Shown here: one piece after another, positions 16,984 to 24,663 of the stretch | Position numbering within the stretch: the first letter of the stretch is position 1 | Layout of the letters: the number at the start of each line of letters is the position of its first letter | DNA from: Gracilibacter sp. BRH_c7a | Lineage (GTDB): Bacteria > Bacillota > Desulfitobacteriia > Desulfitobacteriales > Syntrophobotulaceae | Assembly: GCA_001516055.1 (NCBI GenBank) | Contig: LOEZ01000071.1 | Location: 54,857 to 118,856 of the forward strand | DNA: 64,000 bases | Direction: 5' to 3' | Position numbers and translations under genes: made by a program | The notes under the pieces: model-generated | The model's input: the letters and a program-made list of their open reading frames with translations, nothing else | What the model was told of the DNA's origin: nothing | Database searches by the model: none

Positions 16984-17005
16984 CAACATATCATGGTATA
17001 TGTTG
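16984..17005. promoter_or_regulatory. Palindrome between the antitoxin-like gene and the divergent membrane-protein gene
   Basis: CAACATAT (16984-16991) and ATATGTTG (16998-17005) form a perfect 8-bp inverted repeat with 6-nt spacer in the 232-nt divergent gap. Phd-type proteins usually repress their own promoters by binding palindromes, so this is a candidate operator. No T-run follows on either strand. Confidence 0.4.
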
Positions 17006-17083
17006 GCTAATCATATAAACATAAACAATAATTTAATTGAGCATCTTAATAAATAAGAGATTAACTAGAGGAGATGAAGTACT

Positions 17084-17635
17084 GTGGCAAAGATAAAAGA
17101 CTCGGCTATGCTTTGTCTAATCGCTGGTCTGATAGGTACGGGATTGATGGATTTATCTAATTTCATAAGGTATAAGAGGAAAACTACGGAATTGTTATAC
17201 GGACACCTCGCAGGATCGATAATCATGGCCCCTTTCAGATTGAGACGTAGAAGAAACTTTTTTCTTGGTCAGATATACCACCTTCTTTCGGGAGTTGTTT
17301 TTGCATTTCCCTTACTGTTTTTTTTGAAAAAGACCGGAACAGATTACCATCGAATAAAGGGTGCTGGTTTTGGTCTGTTAACATGGGGAGTATTATACAA
17401 TGCCGGGAAAAAATTTGGTTTATTCACCAAACCACGATTAACCAGAACCCACTATTCCGCTATTCAAAATAATCTTATCTATGGAATAGTGACTGCAGAA
17501 GCTCTTGTACGGTTAGGAGATCAAAGGCTCCTCCAGAAAAAAGTCATGATTCAGCAGAAGAGCAAGTCAGTTATTGCTCGTTCAGAAGATAAATATGATA
17601 ATCCGGTCATATCTGAACCTAATATTTTGAACTAA
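17084..17635 (+). CDS. Small membrane protein of unknown function
   Basis: 183 residues, GTG 17084 after AGAGGAG. I do not recognise the family. Three hydrophobic stretches are visible: about 8-28 (LCLIAGLIGTGLMDLSNFI), 59-81 (GQIYHLLSGVVFAFPLLFFL) and 92-108 (GFGLLTWGVLYNAGK), separated by strongly basic loops (RLRRRRN). The C-terminal 40 residues are polar. It is probably an integral inner-membrane protein. It stands alone between the divergent antitoxin-like gene and the double P-loop ATPase gene, with 117 nt to the latter and no clear terminator, so cotranscription is possible. Confidence 0.75.
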   Translation: MAKIKDSAMLCLIAGLIGTGLMDLSNFIRYKRKTTELLYGHLAGSIIMAPFRLRRRRNFFLGQIYHLLSGVVFAFPLLFFLKKTGTDYHRIKGAGFGLLTWGVLYNAGKKFGLFTKPRLTRTHYSAIQNNLIYGIVTAEALVRLGDQRLLQKKVMIQQKSKSVIARSEDKYDNPVISEPNILN

Positions 17636-17752
17636 CTAACAACAAGAACATTTAAGTTATTAGTAATGAAGCGTTATCTATGCACCTTAAGTAACCGAGT
17701 TAAATAAACTAGAATGTGAACCAAATACAAGTGTACTTAAGGAGTGTATGAA

Positions 17753-18877
17753 ATGAACGGCAGAATCAAAAAGGTATTCCCTGGAGGAAATACATCCGAA
17801 GGTTTCTTTTCCTATTATCGTTATCTCTTAGAGAAAGGAACGAGAAGAATTTTTGTTATTAAAGGAGGTCCAGGAGTAGGAAAATCTACGTTGATGAAAA
17901 AAGTAGCCAACAAGTTGACTGACTTAGGTTATGATTTAGAACTCCATTATTGTTCATCTGATAATAATTCATTGGACGGTATAGCAGTTTTGAGTGCCGG
18001 AATTGTAATGGTTGATGGAACAGCACCTCATATTGTTGATCCAAGATATCCCGGGGGATTAGACGAGATAGTCAATTTAGGAGAATACTGGGATACAGAA
18101 AAAATGGAAGTTAATAGAGAAAAACTAATTGCCTCAACCAATGAAGTCAGTCGGCTTTTCGCAAGAGCCTACAGGTTTTTGAAAGCGGCAAGGTTTATGG
18201 CAGAGAATATTACTGCTATGCATAGCCAGAGTATGGATTTCGCACAGGTCAATCGAGTAACATTGATACTTGAGAAGTTGCTTCTAGGTCATACATATCT
18301 ACCTGAGGCCTGTGATTATATTGGTTCTGAGAGGCACTTATTTTCGAGTGCTTACACGCCAGAAGGTTATATTGATTATTCGGATTCAATTCTCCAAGAT
18401 GTAGGGAGAGTTTATTATCTAGATGGATTAATGGGCACAGGAAAATCTACTATCTTGAGTAGAATTGCTGAGAGGGCAAGGGAAAAAGGTATGGATGTAG
18501 AAATCTATCATACACCCTTAATTCCCACAAAAATTAGCACCGTTATCATTAAAGATATAAACATGGCTATAACATCAAGTCCGCATTACCAACAAAAGAA
18601 TTATGAGATAATCGATCTCAATCAGTATATGAATAGAGGAATTCTTGCCAGTCATCAAGAGGAGATTCTTCATGATTCTGAGTTGATGGAAAATATGATA
18701 AACCAAGGAATTCTCAATATTCGCAAAGCAAAAGAAGAGCATGATGTTCTTGAGCAGTACTACGTTCCTAACATGAACTTTGCTGGTGTCGGAGAAAAAT
18801 ACGAGCAACTGGTAAGCAGGATCTTTCACCTAATTGAAAGTGAGGTGACAGCAGCTTCGAGTTGTATTTATAATTAA
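17753..18877 (+). CDS. Double P-loop ATPase of unknown function (PRK06851-like)
   Basis: 374 residues. ATG 17753 lies 8 nt after AAGGAG (17739-17744); an in-frame GTG at 17744 overlaps that site. Two Walker A motifs are visible, GGPGVGKST (38-46) and GLMGTGKST (about 226-234), each starting a similar-sized half, so the protein is an internal duplication of a nucleotide-binding domain. Other landmarks are FPGGNTSEGFFSYY at the N-terminus and YIGSERHLFSSAYTPEG before the second half. Such proteins are known mainly from spore-forming Clostridia and are annotated only as ATPases. No membrane segment is seen. The role is unknown. Confidence 0.8.
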   Translation: MNGRIKKVFPGGNTSEGFFSYYRYLLEKGTRRIFVIKGGPGVGKSTLMKKVANKLTDLGYDLELHYCSSDNNSLDGIAVLSAGIVMVDGTAPHIVDPRYPGGLDEIVNLGEYWDTEKMEVNREKLIASTNEVSRLFARAYRFLKAARFMAENITAMHSQSMDFAQVNRVTLILEKLLLGHTYLPEACDYIGSERHLFSSAYTPEGYIDYSDSILQDVGRVYYLDGLMGTGKSTILSRIAERAREKGMDVEIYHTPLIPTKISTVIIKDINMAITSSPHYQQKNYEIIDLNQYMNRGILASHQEEILHDSELMENMINQGILNIRKAKEEHDVLEQYYVPNMNFAGVGEKYEQLVSRIFHLIESEVTAASSCIYN

Positions 18878-18899
18878 TAAGGATGTCATTAGATTGAAC

Positions 18900-18931
18900 T
18901 TTAGCCCGACTAGAATAATAGCCGGGCTAAA
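18900..18931 (+). terminator. Probable terminator after the double P-loop ATPase gene
   Basis: Nine-bp stem TTTAGCCCG (18900-18908) with CGGGCTAAA (18923-18931) and a 14-nt loop. The following sequence TATATCTATT is only moderately T-rich. Confidence 0.55.
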
Positions 18932-19054
18932 TATATCTATTAGGATAATAAAAAGGGATAACAATGTCTATCATAGAATATGTAATACATATAGAAGTTA
19001 TATATTGCCTGAATTTGGAATCTAAATATTTAAGACTATATTGAGGCGAACTAC

Positions 19055-19837
19055 ATGAAAAAAGATTTATATATGTCTGTTTCTAAAAAAACTCGAGCAC
19101 TTATTAGTCGACAAGAAGGTCTCGATGTTGATTTCAAGATGACTGTCAGAGGATTAGAAGCAACAGATCTGGTAGCTTTTGCAAACTCGGATAGAGGAGG
19201 AACTATCCTTCTTGGAGTCGGAGAAATTGAAGATGAACAGACCATGCAAAAGGGAAGAATTATCGGATGCTCTATAGGAGACAAAGAGCGTCTATTTATC
19301 TTGAGTAAGGCAGAGAGCTGCGTCCCACCAGTAGAGCTGAATATAATTATTGAGAACTATGCCAGAAGGCCTTTTTATCGTGTGGAGATACCTCCAGGAA
19401 AAGATAAGCCTTATTGTACGGCTGCTGGGACATATAAGATTAGAGGAGATGGACGGACGAATACCTTATTACCCGGAAGATTGCTTTCTCTTTTCATAGA
19501 AAAACAAAGTGAGGTTTTCTTCCAGCGGTTTCGAGAAGCTACCAAGGAATTGGGTAAAAGTATGCAGAGTTCTAATAGTCTTTTCCAGGAAGAACTGCAG
19601 GAAGTGTTCAGGAAGATTATTAATATGGAATACTACGTGGAAAATCGACTGGATAACATTTTGGAAGGGGTCGAAAATGCAGAATCCTTATCGGTCGAAT
19701 CTATTTGCAGTTCCGAATCTACCATAGTAGGAATGAACAGGATTAAAGAACGGATAGAACTATTAGAGAAAAGTATGGAGAAGATTGATAAAAAACTAGA
19801 ATTGCTTTTGCAGAAAGTAGAAGAGAAAAACTGTTGA
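19055..19837 (+). CDS. AlbA_2 (Schlafen-like) domain protein with C-terminal coiled coil
   Basis: 260 residues. Residues 16-135 match the AlbA_2/AAA_4 domain: EGLDVDFKMTVRGLEATDLV, AFANSDRGGTILLGVGE, then a stretch ending GTYKIRGDGRTNTLLPG. The C-terminal third is polar and helical with heptads (RIKERIELLEKSMEKIDKKL), so it may oligomerise. AlbA_2 proteins are putative nucleic-acid-binding regulators, often found in accessory or stress loci; no specific function follows. The stop codon lies inside the stem of its terminator. The gene precedes rnmV but is separated from it by that terminator. Confidence 0.8.
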   Translation: MKKDLYMSVSKKTRALISRQEGLDVDFKMTVRGLEATDLVAFANSDRGGTILLGVGEIEDEQTMQKGRIIGCSIGDKERLFILSKAESCVPPVELNIIIENYARRPFYRVEIPPGKDKPYCTAAGTYKIRGDGRTNTLLPGRLLSLFIEKQSEVFFQRFREATKELGKSMQSSNSLFQEELQEVFRKIINMEYYVENRLDNILEGVENAESLSVESICSSESTIVGMNRIKERIELLEKSMEKIDKKLELLLQKVEEKNC

Positions 19838-19858
19838 CAACCAACAGTTTTTACTTTT
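19826..19858 (+). terminator. Terminator overlapping the AlbA_2 gene stop codon
   Basis: AAAAACTGTTG (19826-19836) pairs with CAACAGTTTTT (19842-19852), 5-nt loop, then ACTTTTTT. The TGA stop (19835-19837) is at the top of the stem, so translating ribosomes could influence folding. Confidence 0.8.
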
Positions 19859-19922
19859 TTAAGATGTATGTAAGGCTTTATAATATGCTATCCTATAACT
19901 AGGATAAAGTTAGGAGGAAGAA

Positions 19923-20555
19923 ATGAAGAACCAGCCACCAACTGATAATGATAGATTAACTCTAGAAGAATTAATTGTTGTCGAAGGAAAAAATGATGCT
20001 CATGCTATCAGAAAGGCTTTAGGAGATGTAGATATAATCTGGACAGAAGGATTTGGACTTACGGAGGATAAGCTAAATCTTATTTCAGAGATGGCAGAAA
20101 GAAGAGGAGTAATTGTTTGTACCGATCCCGATTTTGTCGGGAGACAAATCCGAGATAGGATAAGCACTCGTGTTCCAAAAGTCAAGCATGTGTTTATCTC
20201 ACGCCAAGCGGCTGTTAACAAAAAAGGAAATGATATAGGTGTAGAGAATGTTTCGAGTAATGACATAAGAAAAGCATTTAAAAAAGTATTGGAGAAGAGT
20301 TCTGAGGAGAGTACGGCACAAGGTGATAATTACGATTCCTCTGGTATAATTAAAATGGAGGATTTAGTAGATAACGGCCTGGTTGGACAGGAAGGATCAG
20401 CTGCAAAAAGACATGTTCTGGGCAAAATTCTTGGGGTTGGAGATAATAATGCAAAACAGTTTCTTTATAGGGTAAACCGTTTTAAGATAAGTAAAGATGA
20501 TTTTATAAAGGCTTTGAGTTTGTTAGAAGTTGATCGAAGTCGAAGGGATGGATGA
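19923..20555 (+). CDS. rnmV: Ribonuclease M5
   Basis: 210 residues, ATG 19923 after AGGAGG. The N-terminal TOPRIM domain is plain: LIVVEGKNDAHAI (catalytic E21) and VCTDPDFVGRQIRDRI (D68, D70). The C-terminal segment (about 140-205) matches the M5-specific domain. RNase M5 performs the last step of 5S rRNA maturation in Firmicutes. It overlaps ksgA by 8 nt, the usual pair, so a joint role in ribosomal RNA processing is evident. Confidence 0.93.
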   Translation: MKNQPPTDNDRLTLEELIVVEGKNDAHAIRKALGDVDIIWTEGFGLTEDKLNLISEMAERRGVIVCTDPDFVGRQIRDRISTRVPKVKHVFISRQAAVNKKGNDIGVENVSSNDIRKAFKKVLEKSSEESTAQGDNYDSSGIIKMEDLVDNGLVGQEGSAAKRHVLGKILGVGDNNAKQFLYRVNRFKISKDDFIKALSLLEVDRSRRDG

Positions 20556-21402
20556 TTGGTTGCAGAGAAAAATGGAAACTGCGATAGATTATACTAAAAG
20601 AGTTCTTCGTAGAGGAGGTAGGGCCAAGAAATCTCTTGGTCAGAATTTTCTTATAGATGATAGTATTATTGAAGATATTGTTTGGCAGGGTATCCCAGAA
20701 GGAGATATGCCTTTAGTAGAGATTGGCTCGGGACCAGGAGGATTAACAAGGGCTCTGGTAGAGAGAACAGACCGACTCTGGGCAGTAGAGCTTGATACAG
20801 AGAAGATAGAAATTCTTGAGAAAGAATTTCTAGATTATCCTTTACATCTTATTCATATGGATGCCCTTAAGCTCAATCTTCAAGATCTCTGGGGCAAAGA
20901 AAAAGGATGGCTGGTGGGGAATCTTCCCTATTACATAACAAATCCTTTGCTCATGCATTTTTTGGAACAAGGTGAGAGTCTTAAGGGATTAACAATAATG
21001 GTCCAAAAAGAAGTTGGTAACAGGATGATGGCGAGGCCAGGAAGCAAGGAGTATGGAATATTATCTATTGCGGTTCAGCTTTCGGCAGAAGTCCATAAGC
21101 TGTTCGATGTTCCTCCAGCTGCTTTCTGGCCGCCTCCTAAAGTTACTTCTACGGTTCTTCGGCTCGATATCCGTAGTTATCCCGGTTTGGAAATAGATTC
21201 TGTAACCTTCTTTCAAGTAGTCAGGGCAGCTTTTGGACAGAGACGCAAGACTTTATTAAACGCTTTAACAGCAGGGTTGAATATTCCAAAGCCGGAGATG
21301 TCCGAGATACTTAGGATTGCTGGTATAGATGAAGGCTTAAGACCGGAGAAGTTGAGTATCCCTGAATACGAAAAAATAGCTAAATTAATAAAAAGCAGAT
21401 AA
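20548..21402 (+). CDS. ksgA: 16S rRNA (adenine1518/1519-N6)-dimethyltransferase
   Basis: 284 residues from ATG 20548, which overlaps the rnmV stop (ATGGATGA). The start is not certain: in-frame TTG 20560 and ATG 20572 are alternatives, and the binding site is poor, suggesting coupling to rnmV. Motifs: KKSLGQNFLIDD, VEIGSGPGGLTRALV (SAM binding), NLPYYITNPLL (catalytic NLPY) and FGQRRKTLLNAL. KsgA dimethylates two adenines near the 3' end of 16S rRNA during small-subunit assembly. Confidence 0.95.
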   Translation: MDDWLQRKMETAIDYTKRVLRRGGRAKKSLGQNFLIDDSIIEDIVWQGIPEGDMPLVEIGSGPGGLTRALVERTDRLWAVELDTEKIEILEKEFLDYPLHLIHMDALKLNLQDLWGKEKGWLVGNLPYYITNPLLMHFLEQGESLKGLTIMVQKEVGNRMMARPGSKEYGILSIAVQLSAEVHKLFDVPPAAFWPPPKVTSTVLRLDIRSYPGLEIDSVTFFQVVRAAFGQRRKTLLNALTAGLNIPKPEMSEILRIAGIDEGLRPEKLSIPEYEKIAKLIKSR

Positions 21403-21449
21403 GAAGAAAACAAAAGGGACAGATTAAAAAGAACGATGGATTAAATAAG

Positions 21450-21503
21450 AGGCTTAACGAACATCAGATAGATTATTTTCAGTCTGGTGTTATAGTTAAG
21501 CCT
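21450..21503. terminator. Long hairpin between convergent ksgA and DUF4474 genes
   Basis: Two stacked stems: AGGCTTAAC (21450-21458) with GTTAAGCCT (21495-21503), then 21460-21468 with 21483-21491 (one G-T pair), loop 14 nt. T-runs on both sides are short, so it is a probable bidirectional terminator for two convergent genes. Confidence 0.6.
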
Positions 21504-21550
21504 TTATAAGTCTCTATTAAAATAATTTAAATAAATAAGACCGAAAAAAT

Positions 21551-22495
21551 TTAAGATTCTAGACCAATAGCTTTTAGTGATGAAATAAATGACCCAATCA
21601 TAAATGCAACAAGTATTATGGCTTCAGATATTTCTAACGAATGCTGAGCTTTACCCATTCTGATGATTTGATCGTATAGTTGAGGGGCATCTTCCTCGAT
21701 AGCTTTTACTTTATCGTTGAAGCTATCATAGGGCTCGGTAAGTTCTTTATAAGTGTCACATAAGAACTCGTTTTTCCTTTGGATAAGCCAATCTGTTAAA
21801 GGCATTCTTGTAAGTGGTTGTTTGGAATATGGGATATCAAAAGTAAGGCTTACAGTATTTCCTACTACGTTTACTTTACTATCTGAATATCCGGTATTTC
21901 TTAATCCATCTAAAAAAGCCTCTAACATCTCAGAATTTTTCAGTGTTATCTCAAGATCCATAGTTAATTCTTTAGGCTCAGAAAATTCTCCTAGGATAAA
22001 ACCAGTTAGCCACCAATGCTTATCTTTTCGAGTGAAGAGGTATTCACCATTCTTTTTTAAGGTATAGGACATTTCTAAGAGGTCTGCGTCACTTGCACAA
22101 TTATAAAGAGTATCATGCCATACATCAAAAATGTTAATGTTATAGCCACTTTTATAAATGCCGATTTCACCACCTGTTACCATACCATATTGGCCTTTCC
22201 AAAATTCAATTAACCATTTTTCTCCTTGATAATTAAAATAAATGGGTTCGCAATCCATTATCATACTCAAAGGAGCGCCAGCTTCATCATAAAGACGGCA
22301 GTAACCTAGATTTCTTTGCCAGGGGTTTAGAGTAGAATAAAAAATATCTTGCTTTTGATCATAAGCATAACCAGCAATGGCTAGTAACTTATCTAGTTCC
22401 TCGTTACCTGTTCCCTGAAGAAAGTATTCATTTTCTTCGGGGATATTTTTATTTATAGACGCTATATTTACAGTATTTGTTGCCTGATCAGGCAT
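21551..22495 (-). CDS. DUF4474-domain protein
   Basis: 314 residues from ATG 22495, 8 nt after AGGAGG; a GTG at 22504 abuts that site and is rejected. The core (about 40-190) has the DUF4474 signature: AGYAYDQKQDIFYSTLNPWQ, RLYDEAGAPLSMIMDCEPI, then EFWKGQYGMVTGGEIGIY. A hydrophobic stretch near the C-terminus (EAIILVAFMIGSFISSLKAI) suggests membrane association. The family is common in Clostridia and has no known function. It is transcribed against the flow of its neighbours between ksgA and yabG. Confidence 0.8.
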   Translation of the reverse strand: MPDQATNTVNIASINKNIPEENEYFLQGTGNEELDKLLAIAGYAYDQKQDIFYSTLNPWQRNLGYCRLYDEAGAPLSMIMDCEPIYFNYQGEKWLIEFWKGQYGMVTGGEIGIYKSGYNINIFDVWHDTLYNCASDADLLEMSYTLKKNGEYLFTRKDKHWWLTGFILGEFSEPKELTMDLEITLKNSEMLEAFLDGLRNTGYSDSKVNVVGNTVSLTFDIPYSKQPLTRMPLTDWLIQRKNEFLCDTYKELTEPYDSFNDKVKAIEEDAPQLYDQIIRMGKAQHSLEISEAIILVAFMIGSFISSLKAIGLES

Positions 22496-22627
22496 ACTTC
22501 CCACCTCCTTTATATCTTATTTAAAGGTTGTGGGAAACGGTGCATAAATTGTTAAATTTTGCAAATGGCAGCGTTTGAGTGATGCCAGGCAGAGAGAATA
22601 GTGATTACATTTGGAAGGGGCAACAAT

Positions 22628-22744
22628 TTGAAACGAGATGCCCACTATTATGCTATCTTAGGCTTTTGTAATCGGGGTTTCAGTGGGATGTTAAGCAAAG
22701 TTAATGATATAAAATTCAAATACTGCAAGAGGTATGAATTATAA
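22628..22744 (+). pseudogene. Small ORF, possibly a decayed DUF6765-like gene start
   Basis: A 38-codon ORF begins at TTG 22628, 7 nt after GGAAGGGG (22613-22620). It starts MKRDAHYYAILGF and continues NRGFSGMLSKVND. The opening resembles the N-terminus of DUF6765-family proteins (M-K-x-D-x-H-Y-Y-A), which are several hundred residues long; nothing of the rest follows in any frame that I could see. It could be a degraded gene or a genuine small peptide. It lies in the 323-nt gap between the DUF4474 gene and yabG, which otherwise holds only a GATTACA/TGTAATC long-range pairing (22603-22609 with 22667-22673). Confidence 0.35.
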
Positions 22745-22818
22745 TAAAGCATCTAAGCAAACCACAGTTTTTTTCATATTATATTATAGAAATATTTTAA
22801 GGGCAGGGGGGTTGAAAG

Positions 22819-23646
22819 ATGTTTAAGAAGGGTAGTATTGTGGCCCGCCGTTCTTATAATCAGGATTTATTTTTAAAAATAATAGATATAAAGAAGAAAG
22901 GTTGGAAACAGACCGCAATTCTAAGCGGCATTAATTATCGTTTAATGGTAGATGCTGATTTAGAAGATCTTGTACTGAAGGAAGAAAGAGAAGTTGTTCA
23001 TTATAGTCTCTCTGATTCGCAGGAGGTATACAAAAAGTTCAGTAAAGTGGTTTACGATAGAAAGTTTAAAGTGGAGGAAGAATACTTTGAAGTTCCAGGC
23101 AGAATCCTTCATCTAGATGGAGATAAGGATTATCTAGAGCAGTGTTTGAAAACCTATAAGCAGTTAGGTTTACAAGCTGTTGGAATCTGCAAATCAGAAG
23201 AGGAACAGCCTAAAGTAATAACTAAAGTATTAAGAGATTGTCCAACTGATATTTTAGTTCTGACAGGTCATGATTCTTTAATCAAAGGGAAAAAAGATTT
23301 GAGGAGTTTAGATAGTTATCGCAGTTCTAGTTACTTTGTGCAATCAGTTAAGGAAGCGAGAAGATTTCAACAGAATAGAGATCAGTTAGTCATTTTTGCA
23401 GGCGGTTGCCAATCAAACTTCGAGGCGATTATTGAGGCAGGAGCAAATTTCGCCTCTTCACCTAAAAGAATGCTTATTCATGCATTAGATCCGGTATTCT
23501 TAGTGGAAAGCATAGCATATACGCCTATTGATCGGACAGTATCGCTCAAGGATATAATCAAACACACAATAACGGGGATTGATGGGGTGGGTGGAATTGA
23601 GACTAGAGGGCAGTTGAGACGGGGTTATCCAAGGGTAGAGCATTAA
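22819..23646 (+). CDS. yabG: Sporulation-specific protease YabG
   Basis: 275 residues, ATG 22819 after a G-rich site (GGGCAGGGGGG). Family features: the N-terminal KGSIVARRSYNQDLFLKI, a central ILVLTGHDSL and the conserved IFAGGCQSNFEAIIEAGANFASSP followed by LDPVFLVESIAYTP. In Bacillus YabG is made in the mother cell under SigK and cleaves spore-coat proteins; in Clostridioides it also processes germination proteins. The position after ksgA is conserved, but veg and sspF, which usually follow, are missing. Confidence 0.93.
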   Translation: MFKKGSIVARRSYNQDLFLKIIDIKKKGWKQTAILSGINYRLMVDADLEDLVLKEEREVVHYSLSDSQEVYKKFSKVVYDRKFKVEEEYFEVPGRILHLDGDKDYLEQCLKTYKQLGLQAVGICKSEEEQPKVITKVLRDCPTDILVLTGHDSLIKGKKDLRSLDSYRSSSYFVQSVKEARRFQQNRDQLVIFAGGCQSNFEAIIEAGANFASSPKRMLIHALDPVFLVESIAYTPIDRTVSLKDIIKHTITGIDGVGGIETRGQLRRGYPRVEH

Positions 23647-23782
23647 ACTTTAAGACATGATAACTTGTCAGCTAGCCGAACCTGGGTAAAGAGGCGATTT
23701 TGGTGGTCAATAATTATGTAGAACAAGTTAATAAGGAATAATTTCCAGCAGATTTCCACACAATTAGAGATGGAGGGATTCT

Positions 23783-24586
23783 ATGAACGAACACATCAGT
23801 GGAAATCTGCTTATTATCGGGGGTGCTGAGGACAAGCAAAAAGACTGTAAAATTCTTAAATATTTTTTCCGTGAAGCAGGTAGTAAAGATGCAAGAATTT
23901 GTGTGATTACTGTAGCTTCAGACCAAGCGGAAGAAGCCGGGAAGCCGTATGAAGAGCTATTTTTAAACCTTGGTTGTCAAGATTTACAGATAATCAATAT
24001 TCAGACCAGACAAGATGCGGATTCTCAGGCAATCGTCGATAAACTGATTCGGTCTAGTGGGATATTCTTCACTGGTGGTGACCAGTTGCGAATTACTGCT
24101 ATGATAGGGGGATCGGCTGTAGGTAGAACATTGCAGCATCTTTATGAGGGTAAGGTAATCATAGCCGGGACAAGTGCGGGAGCGTCGGTGATGTCAGAGA
24201 CAATGATAATAGCCGGTCAAGGAGATACTCCTGGAGAAGATTTAATTAGAATGGCACCTGGATTAGGTTTATTAAAAGGAGTAATCATCGATCAACATTT
24301 TGCCCAAAGAGGCAGAATAGGCAGATTATTAACTGCGGTAGCCCTAAACCCTTATATTCTAGGTATTGGTATCGATGAGGATACATCTGTGCACGTCCAA
24401 GGAGATGGTCGAATAAAGGTAATAGGAAGAGGGACGGCACTTATTCTGGATGCTTCGTACGCTAACATCTCTAATGTAGATGAACTGTTTGCAGGCAGAC
24501 CGTTAGCCCTGGCTCCAGTAAAGTTACATGTTCTTAGCGAGGGATATGAATTTAATATTTGGGAACGTTCCAGTTCAGTAAAGTGA
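23783..24586 (+). CDS. cphB: Cyanophycinase
   Basis: 267 residues, ATG 23783 after GGAGG. A peptidase S51 serine hydrolase: nucleophile motif GTSAGAS (S131), with FFTGGDQLRIT and IDQHFAQRGRIGRL. The N-terminal GNLLIIGGAEDKQKD is typical of CphB. It cuts cyanophycin, the Asp-Arg storage polymer, into beta-Asp-Arg dipeptides inside the cell. It lies 77 nt upstream of cphA, so degradation and synthesis are likely co-regulated. The gene pair sits between yabG and ispE in the sporulation neighbourhood. Confidence 0.94.
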   Translation: MNEHISGNLLIIGGAEDKQKDCKILKYFFREAGSKDARICVITVASDQAEEAGKPYEELFLNLGCQDLQIINIQTRQDADSQAIVDKLIRSSGIFFTGGDQLRITAMIGGSAVGRTLQHLYEGKVIIAGTSAGASVMSETMIIAGQGDTPGEDLIRMAPGLGLLKGVIIDQHFAQRGRIGRLLTAVALNPYILGIGIDEDTSVHVQGDGRIKVIGRGTALILDASYANISNVDELFAGRPLALAPVKLHVLSEGYEFNIWERSSSVK

Positions 24587-24663
24587 GTTAGTAATTAAAG
24601 AATATTAAACCTTAAAAAAGGAAAAAATATCCTAGTGAAGCAAAAATCATAGGAGGCTCACTA

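Noticed and set aside
22756..22783. CATATTATA upstream of yabG as a SigK -10 element
   Set aside because: The -10 fits CATANNNTA, but I could not find an AC-type -35 at 16-17 bp, so I do not list it as a promoter.
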